A DNA stretch of 44,532 nt from assembly GCF_900108945.1 (NCBI RefSeq), contig NZ_FNYE01000053.1, positions 1-44,532 of the forward strand, in the 5' to 3' direction. Numbering within the stretch: the stretch's first letter is position 1; every line of letters starts with the position of its first letter. The notes beneath the pieces were generated by a model that was given only the letters and a program-made list of their open reading frames with translations, ran no database searches and was not told where the DNA came from. Of this stretch, positions 8,550-16,865 are shown one piece after another. The position numbers and the translations under genes were made by a program. This DNA is from Paraburkholderia diazotrophica. GTDB taxonomy: Bacteria > Pseudomonadota > Gammaproteobacteria > Burkholderiales > Burkholderiaceae.

Positions 8550-9086
8550 ATGACAGACGGCCCGTATCAGCCGGAGTCGATTCACCTCGAATCGAGTCTC
8601 GGCTACTACCTGACCAAAGCGCGGAACGTGCTGGTCGACCGCACTGATCGGGCGGTCGCGCACCTCGGGCTGACGACGCAGCAGATCGGCGTGATCCTGC
8701 TGCTTTCGTGCGGTCGCGCGACGACGCCGTTCGAACTGTCGCGGGCGATGTCGTATGACAGCGGGTCGATGACGCGGATGCTCGACCGCCTGGAAAAGAA
8801 AGGGCTGATCGCGCGATCGCGCAGCGACAAGGACCGGCGCATCGTGAAGCTGGAACTCACGTCGCAGGGCCTTCACGCCGCGTCGCAATTACCGGAGATC
8901 GGCGCAGCCGTGCTCAACGAACAGCTGCGTGGTTTTTCGGAAGCGGATCTGGCGACGTTGATCAGTCTGCTGAGCCGGTTCATCGCCAACGGCATTGATG
9001 CAGGAAGCGGCGCCGGCGGATGTGGCGCTGGCGGCGAACGCGAGGAAGAAGAATGCGGGTCGTCCGCTCCGAGCGACGACGTGTAA
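8550..9086 (+). CDS. MarR-family transcriptional regulator
   Basis: Winged-helix repressor of the MarR family, 178 aa. The core runs LGYYLTKARNVLVDRTD (dimerisation helix), then TTQQIGVILLLS, the recognition helix region MSYDSGSMTRMLDRLEKKGL and the wing SDKDRRIVKLELT, with the conserved D-x-R. ATG 8550 is preferred because the preceding open stretch does not resemble the family. It precedes the DHA2 exporter by 138 bases on the same strand, the usual arrangement for a drug-responsive repressor of its own efflux genes. The last 27 residues are an odd Gly/Cys/Glu-rich tail (GSGAGGCGAGG then EREEEEC) outside the normal fold. Confidence 0.9.
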   Translation: MTDGPYQPESIHLESSLGYYLTKARNVLVDRTDRAVAHLGLTTQQIGVILLLSCGRATTPFELSRAMSYDSGSMTRMLDRLEKKGLIARSRSDKDRRIVKLELTSQGLHAASQLPEIGAAVLNEQLRGFSEADLATLISLLSRFIANGIDAGSGAGGCGAGGEREEEECGSSAPSDDV

Positions 9087-9224
9087 GCGGCCGCATCAAG
9101 CGCGGCTTTGTTTTGAACATATAGCTGTCTGGGCAGAGAGTGTCGGGACATGGAAGTGCGGCCATATGTGGCCCGCATTTTCATGTCGCGGCAAGTTCTT
9201 CTGCCGGGACAGGGAGAATAGCGA

Positions 9225-10868
9225 ATGAGCGCATCGGCTTCCGCTTCCAACGATACGACGGCTGAACTGCCGGCATCCTCCGACGCGCCCACGTCCGACG
9301 CCGCGCTACCCGGCGCGTCCGTGCCCGGTAACCCCGCTGCACCAGCCCCCGCCCCGCTTGCCGGCGGCACGCTGGCGCTGTTGACCGTGGGCCTCGCGTT
9401 GGGCACGTTCATGGAAGTGCTCGACACGTCGATCGCCAATGTCGCCGTGCCGACGATTTCCGGCAGCCTCGGCGTTGCGACCAGCGAAGGCACGTGGGTC
9501 ATTTCGTCGTATTCGGTGGCGTCGGCGATCGCCGTGCCGCTGACGGGCTGGCTCGCGCGGCGCGTCGGCGAAGTGCGGCTGTTCACGCTGTCGGTGCTGC
9601 TGTTTACGCTTGCATCCGCCGCCTGTGGCTTTGCTCAGAACTTCGAATCGTTGATCGCGTTCCGTCTGATCCAGGGACTCGTGTCCGGGCCGATGGTGCC
9701 GTTGTCGCAGACGATTCTCATGCGTTCGTACCCGCTCGAAAAACGCGGCCTCGCACTCGGCTTGTGGGCGATGACGGTGATCGTCGCGCCGATCTTCGGT
9801 CCTGTGATGGGCGGTTGGATCACCGACAACTACACGTGGCCGTGGATCTTCTACATCAATCTGCCGATCGGTCTGTTTTCGGCGGCATGCGCGTTCGTGC
9901 TGCTGCGCGGGCGCGAAACGCAGACGACGAAACAGCGCATCGACGGCGTCGGCCTTGGTTTGCTCGTGATCGGCGTCGCGTGTCTGCAGATGGTGCTCGA
10001 TCTCGGCAAGGACCGCGACTGGTTCAACTCGACGTTCATCGTCGCGCTCGCGATCATCGCGGTGACGTCGCTCGCCTTCATGCTCGTGTGGGAGATGACG
10101 GAGAAAGAGCCGGTTGTCGACCTGACGCTTTTCAAGGACCGCAATTTCGCACTCGGCGCGCTGATCATCTCGTTCGGCTTCATGGCGTTCTTCGGCTCGG
10201 TGGTGATCTTTCCGCTGTGGCTGCAGACGGTGATGGGCTACACGGCGGGCCTCGCCGGGCTCGCGACGGCGCCTGTCGGCCTGCTCGCGCTCGTGCTGTC
10301 GCCGATGATCGGGCGCAACATGCATCGGCTGAATCTGCGGATCATTGCGAGCTTCGCGTTCGTCGTGTTCGCGTTCGTGTCGCTGTGGAACTCGACGTTC
10401 ACGCTCGATGCGCCGTTCAACCAGGTGATCCTGCCGCGCCTCGTGCAGGGCATCGGCGTCGCGTGCTTCTTCGTGCCGATGACGACGATCACGCTGTCCA
10501 GCATCACGGACGAGCGTCTGGCGAGTGCCTCCGGGTTATCGAATTTTCTGCGGACCTTGTCAGGCGCAATCGGTACGGCGATCAGCACGACGTATTGGGA
10601 AAACGACGCGATCTATCACCATGCGGTGTTGTCGGAATCGGTGAGCGCCTATTCGGCGAATACGACGTCTTATAGCGATTTGCTGGCGTCGTTGGGTCTT
10701 AAGGGGCAGGCCGTGACGGCGCAACTGAATGAGATCGTCACACAGCAGGGCTACATGATGGCGACCAACGATTTCTTTCGCATTTCGTTTGCGTGTTTCA
10801 TCGTGCTCGCGTGTCTCGTGTGGATTACGAAGCCCCAAAAAGGCGCGGCGGCGTCGATGGGACATTGA
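9225..10868 (+). CDS. DHA2-family multidrug MFS transporter, EmrB/QacA type
   Basis: Proton-driven drug exporter of the inner membrane, 547 aa, in the size range of 14-helix DHA2 proteins. A poorly conserved Ala/Pro-rich N-terminal stretch of about 45 residues precedes helix 1, which carries the DHA2 motif LDTSIANVAVPTISGSL; GWLARRVGEVRLF is the motif A loop between helices 2 and 3. The start is ATG 9225 with AGGGAG eight bases upstream. EmrB proteins normally work with an EmrA-type periplasmic adaptor and an outer-membrane channel. A channel gene is nearby (6025-7626), but no adaptor gene is present in this window. Confidence 0.93.
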   Translation: MSASASASNDTTAELPASSDAPTSDAALPGASVPGNPAAPAPAPLAGGTLALLTVGLALGTFMEVLDTSIANVAVPTISGSLGVATSEGTWVISSYSVASAIAVPLTGWLARRVGEVRLFTLSVLLFTLASAACGFAQNFESLIAFRLIQGLVSGPMVPLSQTILMRSYPLEKRGLALGLWAMTVIVAPIFGPVMGGWITDNYTWPWIFYINLPIGLFSAACAFVLLRGRETQTTKQRIDGVGLGLLVIGVACLQMVLDLGKDRDWFNSTFIVALAIIAVTSLAFMLVWEMTEKEPVVDLTLFKDRNFALGALIISFGFMAFFGSVVIFPLWLQTVMGYTAGLAGLATAPVGLLALVLSPMIGRNMHRLNLRIIASFAFVVFAFVSLWNSTFTLDAPFNQVILPRLVQGIGVACFFVPMTTITLSSITDERLASASGLSNFLRTLSGAIGTAISTTYWENDAIYHHAVLSESVSAYSANTTSYSDLLASLGLKGQAVTAQLNEIVTQQGYMMATNDFFRISFACFIVLACLVWITKPQKGAAASMGH

Positions 10869-10926
10869 CGCCGCCGCTGGAATGGACGCTTGATCGCTCC
10901 CGACCACTTTGCTGCGAGAGCGAGGA

Positions 10927-11625
10927 TTACTTGCCGTCGATCTGAATCTCGACTCGACGGTTCTTCGCGCGTCCGACTGCGGTGGTATTCGGCGCGACGG
11001 GCGACGCGGCGCCGTAGCCCTGCACGTCCCACATGGAAGCACGCACGCCGGCCGTCGCGAGATAGCGCTGCACGGAGCGGGCGCGTGCCGCCGACAGACG
11101 CTCATTCAGTTTCGCCGAGCCTGTGGAATCGGTGTAGCCGGCGATCGTCAGGCGTTCGATACCGACGTCGCGATTCTGCGCGATGAAGCCGTCGAGCTTC
11201 GCGGTTGCTGCGGGCATCAACACGGCGCTATTGACGGCGAAGTTTGCGTCGGACTGCAACGTCACTTTGCGCACAGGCGCTACGACGGGCGCGGCGACAG
11301 GCGTTGCTACGACTGCGGGCGCTGACGTCGCGACGACGGGTGTTTCGCACTGGAACGTGATTTCGCGGCGCTCGTTCAGCCACACGAAATCTGTCGATTC
11401 GGGATCGGCGGGATCGATGCGTTTGACCTGCTTGTCCCCGCAAAGACGCTTGATTTCGGCCATGCAGGCCTGAATACCTTCTGCAAGACCGAGACACTGC
11501 ACGCGATACGCCTGCGTTCCGTCGGAGAGCGTGACGATGTCGGTGTTGTGGGTTGGACCTGAATACGACGTGCAGCCCGCGATACCCACAGCGCATGCAA
11601 CTGCCGTCAACGTACGAATAAACAT
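10927..11625 (-). CDS. OmpA-family lipoprotein
   Basis: Outer-membrane lipoprotein of 232 aa with a C-terminal peptidoglycan-binding OmpA domain. The signal peptide ends GIAGC, so Cys18 would be lipidated. A middle region with several Cys residues (QCLGLAEGIQACMAEIKRLC) is followed by an Ala/Val/Pro linker, then the OmpA domain from about residue 125. The domain shows GYTDSTGSAKLNERLSAARA and the closing NRRVEIQI, including the Asp and Arg that bind diaminopimelate in the family. It probably tethers the outer membrane to the cell wall. GGGAAAG precedes the ATG. Confidence 0.9.
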   Translation of the reverse strand: MFIRTLTAVACAVGIAGCTSYSGPTHNTDIVTLSDGTQAYRVQCLGLAEGIQACMAEIKRLCGDKQVKRIDPADPESTDFVWLNERREITFQCETPVVATSAPAVVATPVAAPVVAPVRKVTLQSDANFAVNSAVLMPAATAKLDGFIAQNRDVGIERLTIAGYTDSTGSAKLNERLSAARARSVQRYLATAGVRASMWDVQGYGAASPVAPNTTAVGRAKNRRVEIQIDGK

Positions 11626-11731
11626 AAAGACTTTCCCGATGATGAAAATAAGCCTGCGAGACGATGAGTGTTGCGAGGCGAATTCCCAATCGGAGAAGTC
11701 TTAAAGATGCGTTGGCGACTCTTGAGTGCTC

Positions 11732-12208
11732 TTATTGAGAGACTGGCTCCCCTGTTGGCGACGATGTCGATTGCCCATTCGTTCCGGCCGATTGACCGGA
11801 CGTCGACGGCGCCGCCAGATTCGGCGAGCTTCCCCGTACGAACTGCTTGAAATCGGCGCCGGCTTCCCAAGGATTCGGTTTGCATCCGAGCGAACTGTCG
11901 CAATGCGCGGCGAAACCGATCGTCGACGTGCCGTCGATGTTCGGCGTCTTGGTGATCTCGAAGGCGAGCGCTCGCGTGCCACCCTCGGGGCCCGTCGTCT
12001 GGATTAGCGCGTCCGTTGCGGTCGTGACCTCATAGCGAGAATGCGTCGTGACCCACGAGTGCGCGCGCTGCCACCAGGCGTCGCACTGGGCTTTGCTCGT
12101 ACAGGTCAGCGGCGCGGTCGCGATCTGCATCACATCGGGATTGACCTGCCCTTGCGTCGAACAGCCAGCGGCCAGCGCGCAGAGCACGGCCATCAGACCT
12201 TTTCTCAT
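11732..12208 (-). CDS. Small lipoprotein, unknown function
   Basis: Predicted lipoprotein of 158 aa. MRKGLMAVLCALAAGC gives a short signal peptide with the lipobox ending at Cys16. The mature part contains a Cys/Trp cluster (LTCTSKAQCDAWWQRAHSWV) and a further Cys pair (HCDSSLGC), then an unstructured Ser/Gly/Thr-rich tail. GGGAGA nine bases upstream supports ATG 12208; an in-frame ATG at 12226 overlaps that site and is less likely. I do not recognise a functional family. It lies upstream of the OmpA lipoprotein on the same strand, with a 106-base gap. Confidence 0.8.
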   Translation of the reverse strand: MRKGLMAVLCALAAGCSTQGQVNPDVMQIATAPLTCTSKAQCDAWWQRAHSWVTTHSRYEVTTATDALIQTTGPEGGTRALAFEITKTPNIDGTSTIGFAAHCDSSLGCKPNPWEAGADFKQFVRGSSPNLAAPSTSGQSAGTNGQSTSSPTGEPVSQ

Positions 12209-12390
12209 AACCGGACTTTCTCCCATTTGTATTGGCCGAGCGCTAAAGCGCTGCGTTATGAAAGTTGGACCGCAGTCGCAGCGGCATGTTTCATCAGGCG
12301 AGCATGCCGCACGCGAGCCGATTGGCATTGAGGCGGCGCAACATCGACGCGCAGCAATTTCTGGCCCAGACGGGATTTGATGCAGCCACA

Positions 12391-12417
12391 AAAAAGGCAG
12401 CATGAGGCTGCCTTTTT
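12391..12417 (-). terminator. Intrinsic terminator of gshA
   Basis: AAAAAGGCAGC at 12391-12401 pairs with GCTGCCTTTTT at 12407-12417 across a 5-base loop. Both strands end in a T-run. It lies downstream of gshA on the minus strand and could also block plus-strand read-through. Confidence 0.75.
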
Positions 12418-12462
12418 GCTGCGCGACTCAGACTCGGACCCGGACGCTCGCGGTCTTTCCCG

Positions 12463-14076
12463 TTACACGCTGAAGCGGTTCAGCGTGTAAGCGCGATACG
12501 CTGCGACGAACGCGTCGAACGAACCGATTTCTTCGCGCTCCAGCTTCTGCTGTTGGGTCAGCGATTCGACGGCCAGCGCAGCGAATTCCTGCGCGTGCGC
12601 CTGGTCCAGCGGACGCGCGCGGAAATACTCCGCGTGCGCGATGCTTTGAGCGAGGCCGAATGCGAGAAAGCCTTGCTGTTTGTCGCGCATGATTTGCAGC
12701 ACGCGGGCCGACGGCGTCAGCGACGCGTCCGCGAGCTTCGCGCGTTGCACGGCGACCGAGCGCGCGTGGCTGTCGTCGCCGCGAATCTGATCGAGCGCGG
12801 CGGCTGCATGATCGATCTTCGCGAGCAGTTCATTGGCCCAGTCGAGCATCTTGACGGGTTGCCCATCGCGGATCAGTTCGAGGCCAGGCTTGCGCCCTTC
12901 CATCGTCACACGGCCGAAGTTCTGGTTCGCTTCCGTGTATGCCGGCGGCGGCAGCGGCGCGCTGTCGTCGAGCGCGCAGACGAGCAGATAGGCATCGAGA
13001 AAACGCGCCGTCTCGAGTGAAATGCCCGTCGGCTCGAACGGATCGATGTCCATGCAGCGCACTTCGACGTACTGCACGCCGCGCGCAGCGAGCGCATGCA
13101 GCGGACGCTCGCCCGAATACGTGACGCGCTTCGGGCGGATCGTCGAGTAGAACTCGTTTTCGATCTGCAGCACGTTGGTGTTGATCTGCACCCATTCGCC
13201 GTCGCGCTGCGTGCCGATTGCCTCGTACGGCGGATACGGCTGGCTGACGGCTTTCGCGAGCGCGTCGAGATAGCCCTGCAACGTGTCGTAGTCGGCATGC
13301 AGCGCGGCTTGCGCGGTCGTGTTCGAATAGCCGAGATCGCTCATGCGCAGGCTTGTCGCGTATGGACGATAGAGCGTGTCGGCGTCGAACGTTTCGAGCG
13401 TGTGCGGACGGCCACGCAGGAAGCGCGCATCGAGCGCCGGCGACGCGCCGAACAGATACATCAGCAGCCAGCTCGTGCGCCGGAAATTGCGGATCAGCGC
13501 GAGGTACCGCTCGGACTGAAAGTCGACGGCGTTCGCAGTCGATTGCTGGTCGGCGCGAAGGAGCCGCCACACTTCTTCGTTCAACGAATAGTTGTAGTGG
13601 ACGCCTGCGATGCACTGCATCGTGCGTCCGTAGCGCAGCGCAAGGCCGACGCGGTACACGTACTTCAACCTGCCGATGTTCGACGTGCCGTAGTCCGCGA
13701 TGGGAATTTCGTCGTCCTCGGGCAGCAGGCCCGGCATCGAGTTGTTCCACAGCAGTTCATCGCCGATCGCCGAATAGACGAAGCGATGCAGCGTGTCGAG
13801 ACGCTCGAGCGTGGTCGAAGCGTCATGCTCGGCTGGCGTGATGAGCTCGAGCAGCGCTTCGGAATAGTCTGTGGTCAGCGAAGGGTGCGTGAGTGCCGAG
13901 CCAAGCGTGCGCGGATGCGACGTCATCGCAAGACGGCCGTCCACCGTCACGCGCAGGCTTTCCTTTTCGATGCCGCGCAAACCGGTCGTCAGCGCGTCGC
14001 GCTGCGGGCCGGATGTCAGCACGGACAGGCGGTGCAACAGCGCGTCGGTCGTGCGGGAGAGTGTCGTGTTTGGCAT
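12463..14076 (-). CDS. gshA: Glutamate-cysteine ligase, proteobacterial GshA type
   Basis: Catalyses the first, rate-setting step of glutathione synthesis: ATP-dependent joining of glutamate and cysteine. The 537-aa length matches the gamma-proteobacterial type. Conserved blocks are TGLRGIEKESLRV (ATP/metal-binding Glu residues), LTTDYSEALLELITP, GVHYNYSLNEEVW, YVEVRCMDIDPFEP and FGRVTMEGRKPG. ATG 14076 is chosen by comparison with the family N-terminus; two upstream in-frame starts (ATG 14106, TTG 14139) would add 10-21 residues. No start has a good ribosome binding site. Confidence 0.95.
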   Translation of the reverse strand: MPNTTLSRTTDALLHRLSVLTSGPQRDALTTGLRGIEKESLRVTVDGRLAMTSHPRTLGSALTHPSLTTDYSEALLELITPAEHDASTTLERLDTLHRFVYSAIGDELLWNNSMPGLLPEDDEIPIADYGTSNIGRLKYVYRVGLALRYGRTMQCIAGVHYNYSLNEEVWRLLRADQQSTANAVDFQSERYLALIRNFRRTSWLLMYLFGASPALDARFLRGRPHTLETFDADTLYRPYATSLRMSDLGYSNTTAQAALHADYDTLQGYLDALAKAVSQPYPPYEAIGTQRDGEWVQINTNVLQIENEFYSTIRPKRVTYSGERPLHALAARGVQYVEVRCMDIDPFEPTGISLETARFLDAYLLVCALDDSAPLPPPAYTEANQNFGRVTMEGRKPGLELIRDGQPVKMLDWANELLAKIDHAAAALDQIRGDDSHARSVAVQRAKLADASLTPSARVLQIMRDKQQGFLAFGLAQSIAHAEYFRARPLDQAHAQEFAALAVESLTQQQKLEREEIGSFDAFVAAYRAYTLNRFSV

Positions 14077-14231
14077 TGATGCGGGTCGATCATCGTCGGC
14101 CGCCATGCGTCGCACGGTGCTGCTCGGCGCGGTCGACAACGTTCGGCGGAATTTTCGGTAGCGGGCACTTTAACATCTCGCCAAAACGGCTGCTTGCCGC
14201 CGTTTCGAGCGGCTTGTCGCGCTCGCGCGCG

Positions 14232-14302
14232 GCACGTGACGGCGCTCGTGCGCTGCACGTCACTGCGCTCGCGCGACTCGTAACCGCGCTTGTCCGCGAT
14301 GT
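14232..14302. repeat. Three imperfect tandem repeats in the gshA-alkA gap
   Basis: Units beginning CGTGACGGCGCTCGTGCGCT (14235), CGTCACTGCGCTCGCGCGAC (14258) and CGTAACCGCGCTTGTCCGCG (14279) repeat with a period of 21-23 bases. They lie in the 305-base gap between alkA (ends 14382) and gshA (starts 14076). No gene, RNA or promoter is otherwise evident in this gap. Confidence 0.5.
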
Positions 14303-14381
14303 CCGGTCCGCTTCCTTCACTCTACGCCGCGCAAGGGCACGAAGTCGATTGACGGTATATGCACAAGTGTGCGGAAGGCCG

Positions 14382-15329
14382 CTAGCCGCCGCGTGCCGCG
14401 CCCGCGCGATCGGCGACTTCGTTCCACAGATGCATCGCCGCATACGAGCGCCACGGCCGCCATGCGTCGGTGCGCGCGCGTTGCTGGTTGGGGCGGACGA
14501 GCGCGGGGTCGCGCGCGGCAATCGCCTGCATCAGCACGAGATCCCATGCGGGCCATGCGTCGGCGTCACGCCACGCGCGCATCGCGACGTATTCGACCGT
14601 CCACGGACCGATGCCCGGTAGCGCGAGCAGCGACGCGCGCAATTGCGCGACATCGACCGATGCATTGCCGACATTATCGACGCCGGCGACGCTGTCGACG
14701 GGCACATCTCCCGACGCGACGGCGCGCGCAAAGCCCTGCAGGGCTTCGATGCGCTTGCTCGGCATGCCGATCTTCGAAAGGTCGACGGCGGCGAGCGCGG
14801 CGGGTGTGGGGAAGCGCCATGCCGTCGTTTCATGCGAGTGATCTTCGATCCGTTCGCCGGCGCGCTGAACGATTCGTCCGATGATCGTCGTCGCGGCTTT
14901 TACGCTGACCTGCTGGCCCACGATCGCCCGCACGACGAGCTCGAACGCGGACCACGCGCCGGGTACGCGCAGACCCGGCACCGCATCGACGAGCGGCGCA
15001 AGCCAGGGATCGGCGCCGAGGCTCGCGCCGATTGTCTTCGGATCGGCATGCAGGTCGAACATGCGCGCGATCGGCGCTGTGAGCGCGTCCGCGTGACGGC
15101 TCGCCGCGCCGTCGATCGTGGCGACAATGCAGCGCCGCTTTGGATGCTTGTGCACGGCAAGCGTGCCGACGTCGCCGTTCCAGTCGATCGCGCGGCGCCA
15201 TACGCCGTCTTCAACCGCTTCGACGCCTGGCGTCGCGCGGCCCGCAAAAAAGCGCAGGATGCGCGGCCAGTCGTACGGTGCCTTGAACGGCAGCTCAAGG
15301 GTTGCGGTTGCGGTCGGCGTGGTGCTCAA
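14382..15329 (-). CDS. alkA: DNA-3-methyladenine glycosylase II (AlkA)
   Basis: Base-excision glycosylase that removes alkylated purines, 315 aa. The N-terminal AlkA_N-like domain (LELPFKAPYDWPRILRFFAG) is followed by the helix-hairpin-helix fold. The motif LLALPGIGPWTVEYVAMRAW lies near residues 234-253, and the catalytic Asp is most likely Asp263 in PAWDLVL. The start is a TTG at 15329 overlapping the ada stop by four bases (TTGA), so translation is probably coupled to ada. No in-frame ATG gives a complete N-terminus. The same frame stays open far upstream but that part is antisense-phase shadow of ada. Confidence 0.92.
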   Translation of the reverse strand: MSTTPTATATLELPFKAPYDWPRILRFFAGRATPGVEAVEDGVWRRAIDWNGDVGTLAVHKHPKRRCIVATIDGAASRHADALTAPIARMFDLHADPKTIGASLGADPWLAPLVDAVPGLRVPGAWSAFELVVRAIVGQQVSVKAATTIIGRIVQRAGERIEDHSHETTAWRFPTPAALAAVDLSKIGMPSKRIEALQGFARAVASGDVPVDSVAGVDNVGNASVDVAQLRASLLALPGIGPWTVEYVAMRAWRDADAWPAWDLVLMQAIAARDPALVRPNQQRARTDAWRPWRSYAAMHLWNEVADRAGAARGG

Positions 15330-16474
15330 GCGGCGTGATCCACGTCGGCGATGGGGTGGGCGGCTTTGTGGTCGGCTTTCGCTTCGTGGTCGGCTTTCGC
15401 TTCGCCGCGCGCTTCCGCGTCGAGCAGCATCGCCTTGCGCGCGACGCCCCAGCGATAGCCCGCCAGCGCGCCGCCTTTCTGCACGACGCGGTGGCATGGT
15501 ATCGCGAGCGCGACGGGATTCGATGCGCAAGCGCTTGCGACGGCCCGTACTGCGCGTGGCGAGCCGACCGCTTCGGCGATCTGCGAGTAGCTGCGCGTCT
15601 CGCCGTAGGGGATGCGTCGCAGCGCTTCCCACACGCGCTGCTGGAAGGCGGTCGCGGCAATGTCGAGCGGGAGATCGAAGCGCTGACGCTTGCCGCGCAA
15701 ATACGCATCGATCTGTTCGATAAACGGCGCGAGCCGCGCGGGGTCGGCGATCAGTTCCGCGCTCGCGAATTCCTTGCGCAGGGCGTCCGCGAGCGGCGCT
15801 TCGTCGTCGCCAAAGGCGATCTTGCAGATGCCCTTGTCGGTCGTCGCGACCAGCACGAGGCCGAGCGAAGTCTGCGCGCTGGCGTAGTGGACGCGCAGTC
15901 CGGCGCCCTTGCGCCGATATTCTGAGGGCGCCATGCCGAGCTCGGCTGCCGCCGTATCGTACATGCGCGATGGCGAGCCGAAACCCGCATCGACGGTCGC
16001 GCGGGTGACGTCCGCGCCGCGCTGCAACGCGTCGCGCAGCGCGGCGCCGCGTTGCGCCGCCTGATACTGGCGCGGCGACACGCCGACTACGCGCTTGAAG
16101 AGCCGCTGCAAGTGAAACGGGCTGACGTGCACGGCCTCGCCCAACTGCGCGAGCGTGAGGCGCTGCTGCGGATCGGCGTCGAGCGCGGCGCACGCGCGAT
16201 TGACGATGTCGAGTTCGCGCGGCAAGCCACCCGGCTGACAGCGCTTGCATTCGCGATAGCCGGCGGCGCGCGCTTCGTCGGTCGAGTCGAAAAAGTCGAC
16301 GTTGTCCCGCCGCGGCAGCCGCGACGCGCACGACGGACGGCAGAATACGCCCGTCGTCCGGACGCCGTAGAAGAAGGCGCCGTCGGCGGATACGTCGCGG
16401 TTCAGAACGGCCGCCCAGCGTTCGTCGTCAGTGGCGAATGCGGCGGGAGCGGCTTTGGAGAAAGCTGTGTTCAT
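15326..16474 (-). CDS. ada: Ada: methyl-DNA repair protein and transcriptional activator
   Basis: Bifunctional regulator of the adaptive response, 382 aa. The N-terminal zinc domain has Cys45, Cys49, Cys76 and Cys79 (CRPSC and CKRC); Cys45 corresponds to the methylphosphotriester acceptor. An AraC-type helix-turn-helix follows at about residues 105-187. The C-terminal O6-methylguanine methyltransferase has its acceptor Cys327 in IPCHRV. In the family, methylation of the N-terminal Cys turns Ada into an activator of ada and alkA, and here alkA is directly downstream and overlapping. The last 26 residues are an unusual charged tail with EAKADH repeated, outside the normal domain. Confidence 0.96.
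   Translation of the reverse strand: MNTAFSKAAPAAFATDDERWAAVLNRDVSADGAFFYGVRTTGVFCRPSCASRLPRRDNVDFFDSTDEARAAGYRECKRCQPGGLPRELDIVNRACAALDADPQQRLTLAQLGEAVHVSPFHLQRLFKRVVGVSPRQYQAAQRGAALRDALQRGADVTRATVDAGFGSPSRMYDTAAAELGMAPSEYRRKGAGLRVHYASAQTSLGLVLVATTDKGICKIAFGDDEAPLADALRKEFASAELIADPARLAPFIEQIDAYLRGKRQRFDLPLDIAATAFQQRVWEALRRIPYGETRSYSQIAEAVGSPRAVRAVASACASNPVALAIPCHRVVQKGGALAGYRWGVARKAMLLDAEARGEAKADHEAKADHKAAHPIADVDHAA
15368..15403. repeat. 18-bp tandem duplication at the end of ada
   Basis: GTGGTCGGCTTTCGCTTC occurs twice back to back (15368-15385, 15386-15403). On the coding strand it gives the repeated EAKADH in the Ada tail. It is in frame, so copy-number change would alter only tail length. 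Confidence 0.85.
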
Positions 16475-16646
16475 CGTTTGCCCCGAGGGACGGTTTCGAT
16501 GGTTACCACTTTAGCGAGCACGCTTACACACTACGCTCCGGTTCTTGCTCTGTCATTTGGCTCGTGGTCGGCTGCGGCGGGTGAATTCCCAGATTTCGGG
16601 ACAAAACAGGCCGGCGAAAAAATTCGGGTTTTCCCCTAAAAAATTA

Positions 16647-16675
16647 TTGCGTCGCATCAAGCCGGCGTGTATAGT
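16647..16675 (+). promoter_or_regulatory. Near-consensus sigma-70 promoter of a candidate sRNA
   Basis: TTGCGT (16647-16652) and TATAGT (16670-16675) are separated by 17 bases. An AT-rich stretch lies just upstream. The start point would be near 16682-16683, only about 60 bases before an intrinsic terminator. Confidence 0.75.
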
Positions 16676-16682
16676 GGTTTCT

Positions 16683-16741
16683 GTCTCCTCCATGTCTCCT
16701 CCTGATATGGATTCAGCCCGCTCCAAGAGCGGGCTTTTTTT
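16683..16741 (+). ncRNA. Candidate small RNA with tandem anti-Shine-Dalgarno motif
   Basis: A transcript of about 59 nt is predicted between the promoter at 16647-16675 and the terminator at 16715-16741. Its 5' half is CU-rich and contains TGTCTCCTCC twice, beginning at 16682 and 16693, so each copy offers CUCCUCC complementary to GGAGG ribosome binding sites. No start codon plus reading frame of useful length exists inside it. It sits alone between ada (minus strand) and the VOC gene, whose start is 125 bases past the terminator. Short Hfq-type RNAs with repeated anti-SD motifs are known in Burkholderia and Rhodobacter; membership in such a family is inference. The alternative is an attenuated leader of the VOC gene. 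Confidence 0.65.
16715..16741 (+). terminator. Intrinsic terminator of the candidate sRNA
   Basis: A perfect 9-bp stem, AGCCCGCTC and GAGCGGGCT, has a 3-base loop CAA and is followed directly by six or seven T. This is a textbook rho-independent terminator on the plus strand. Confidence 0.9.
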
Positions 16742-16865
16742 CGTCCGCGATTTTTCACTCTTGGTCCCTTGCTGGGCCGTAAGAGTCGCCCGGGCCTCAG
16801 CCCTTACACGCGTTTCCTTCTAAACTGGGTTCTTCGACACGAACTGCAAGAACGGACGCCGTGCC

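Noticed and set aside
9306..10325. A 339-codon minus-strand frame opposite the DHA2 transporter
   Set aside because: Extremely Arg/His/Glu-rich shadow, no recognisable fold.
15330..16331. Upstream extension of the alkA frame through ada, which could suggest a fused 649-residue protein
   Set aside because: The extension is the shifted frame of ada; AlkA-like sequence begins only at the TTG overlapping the ada stop.
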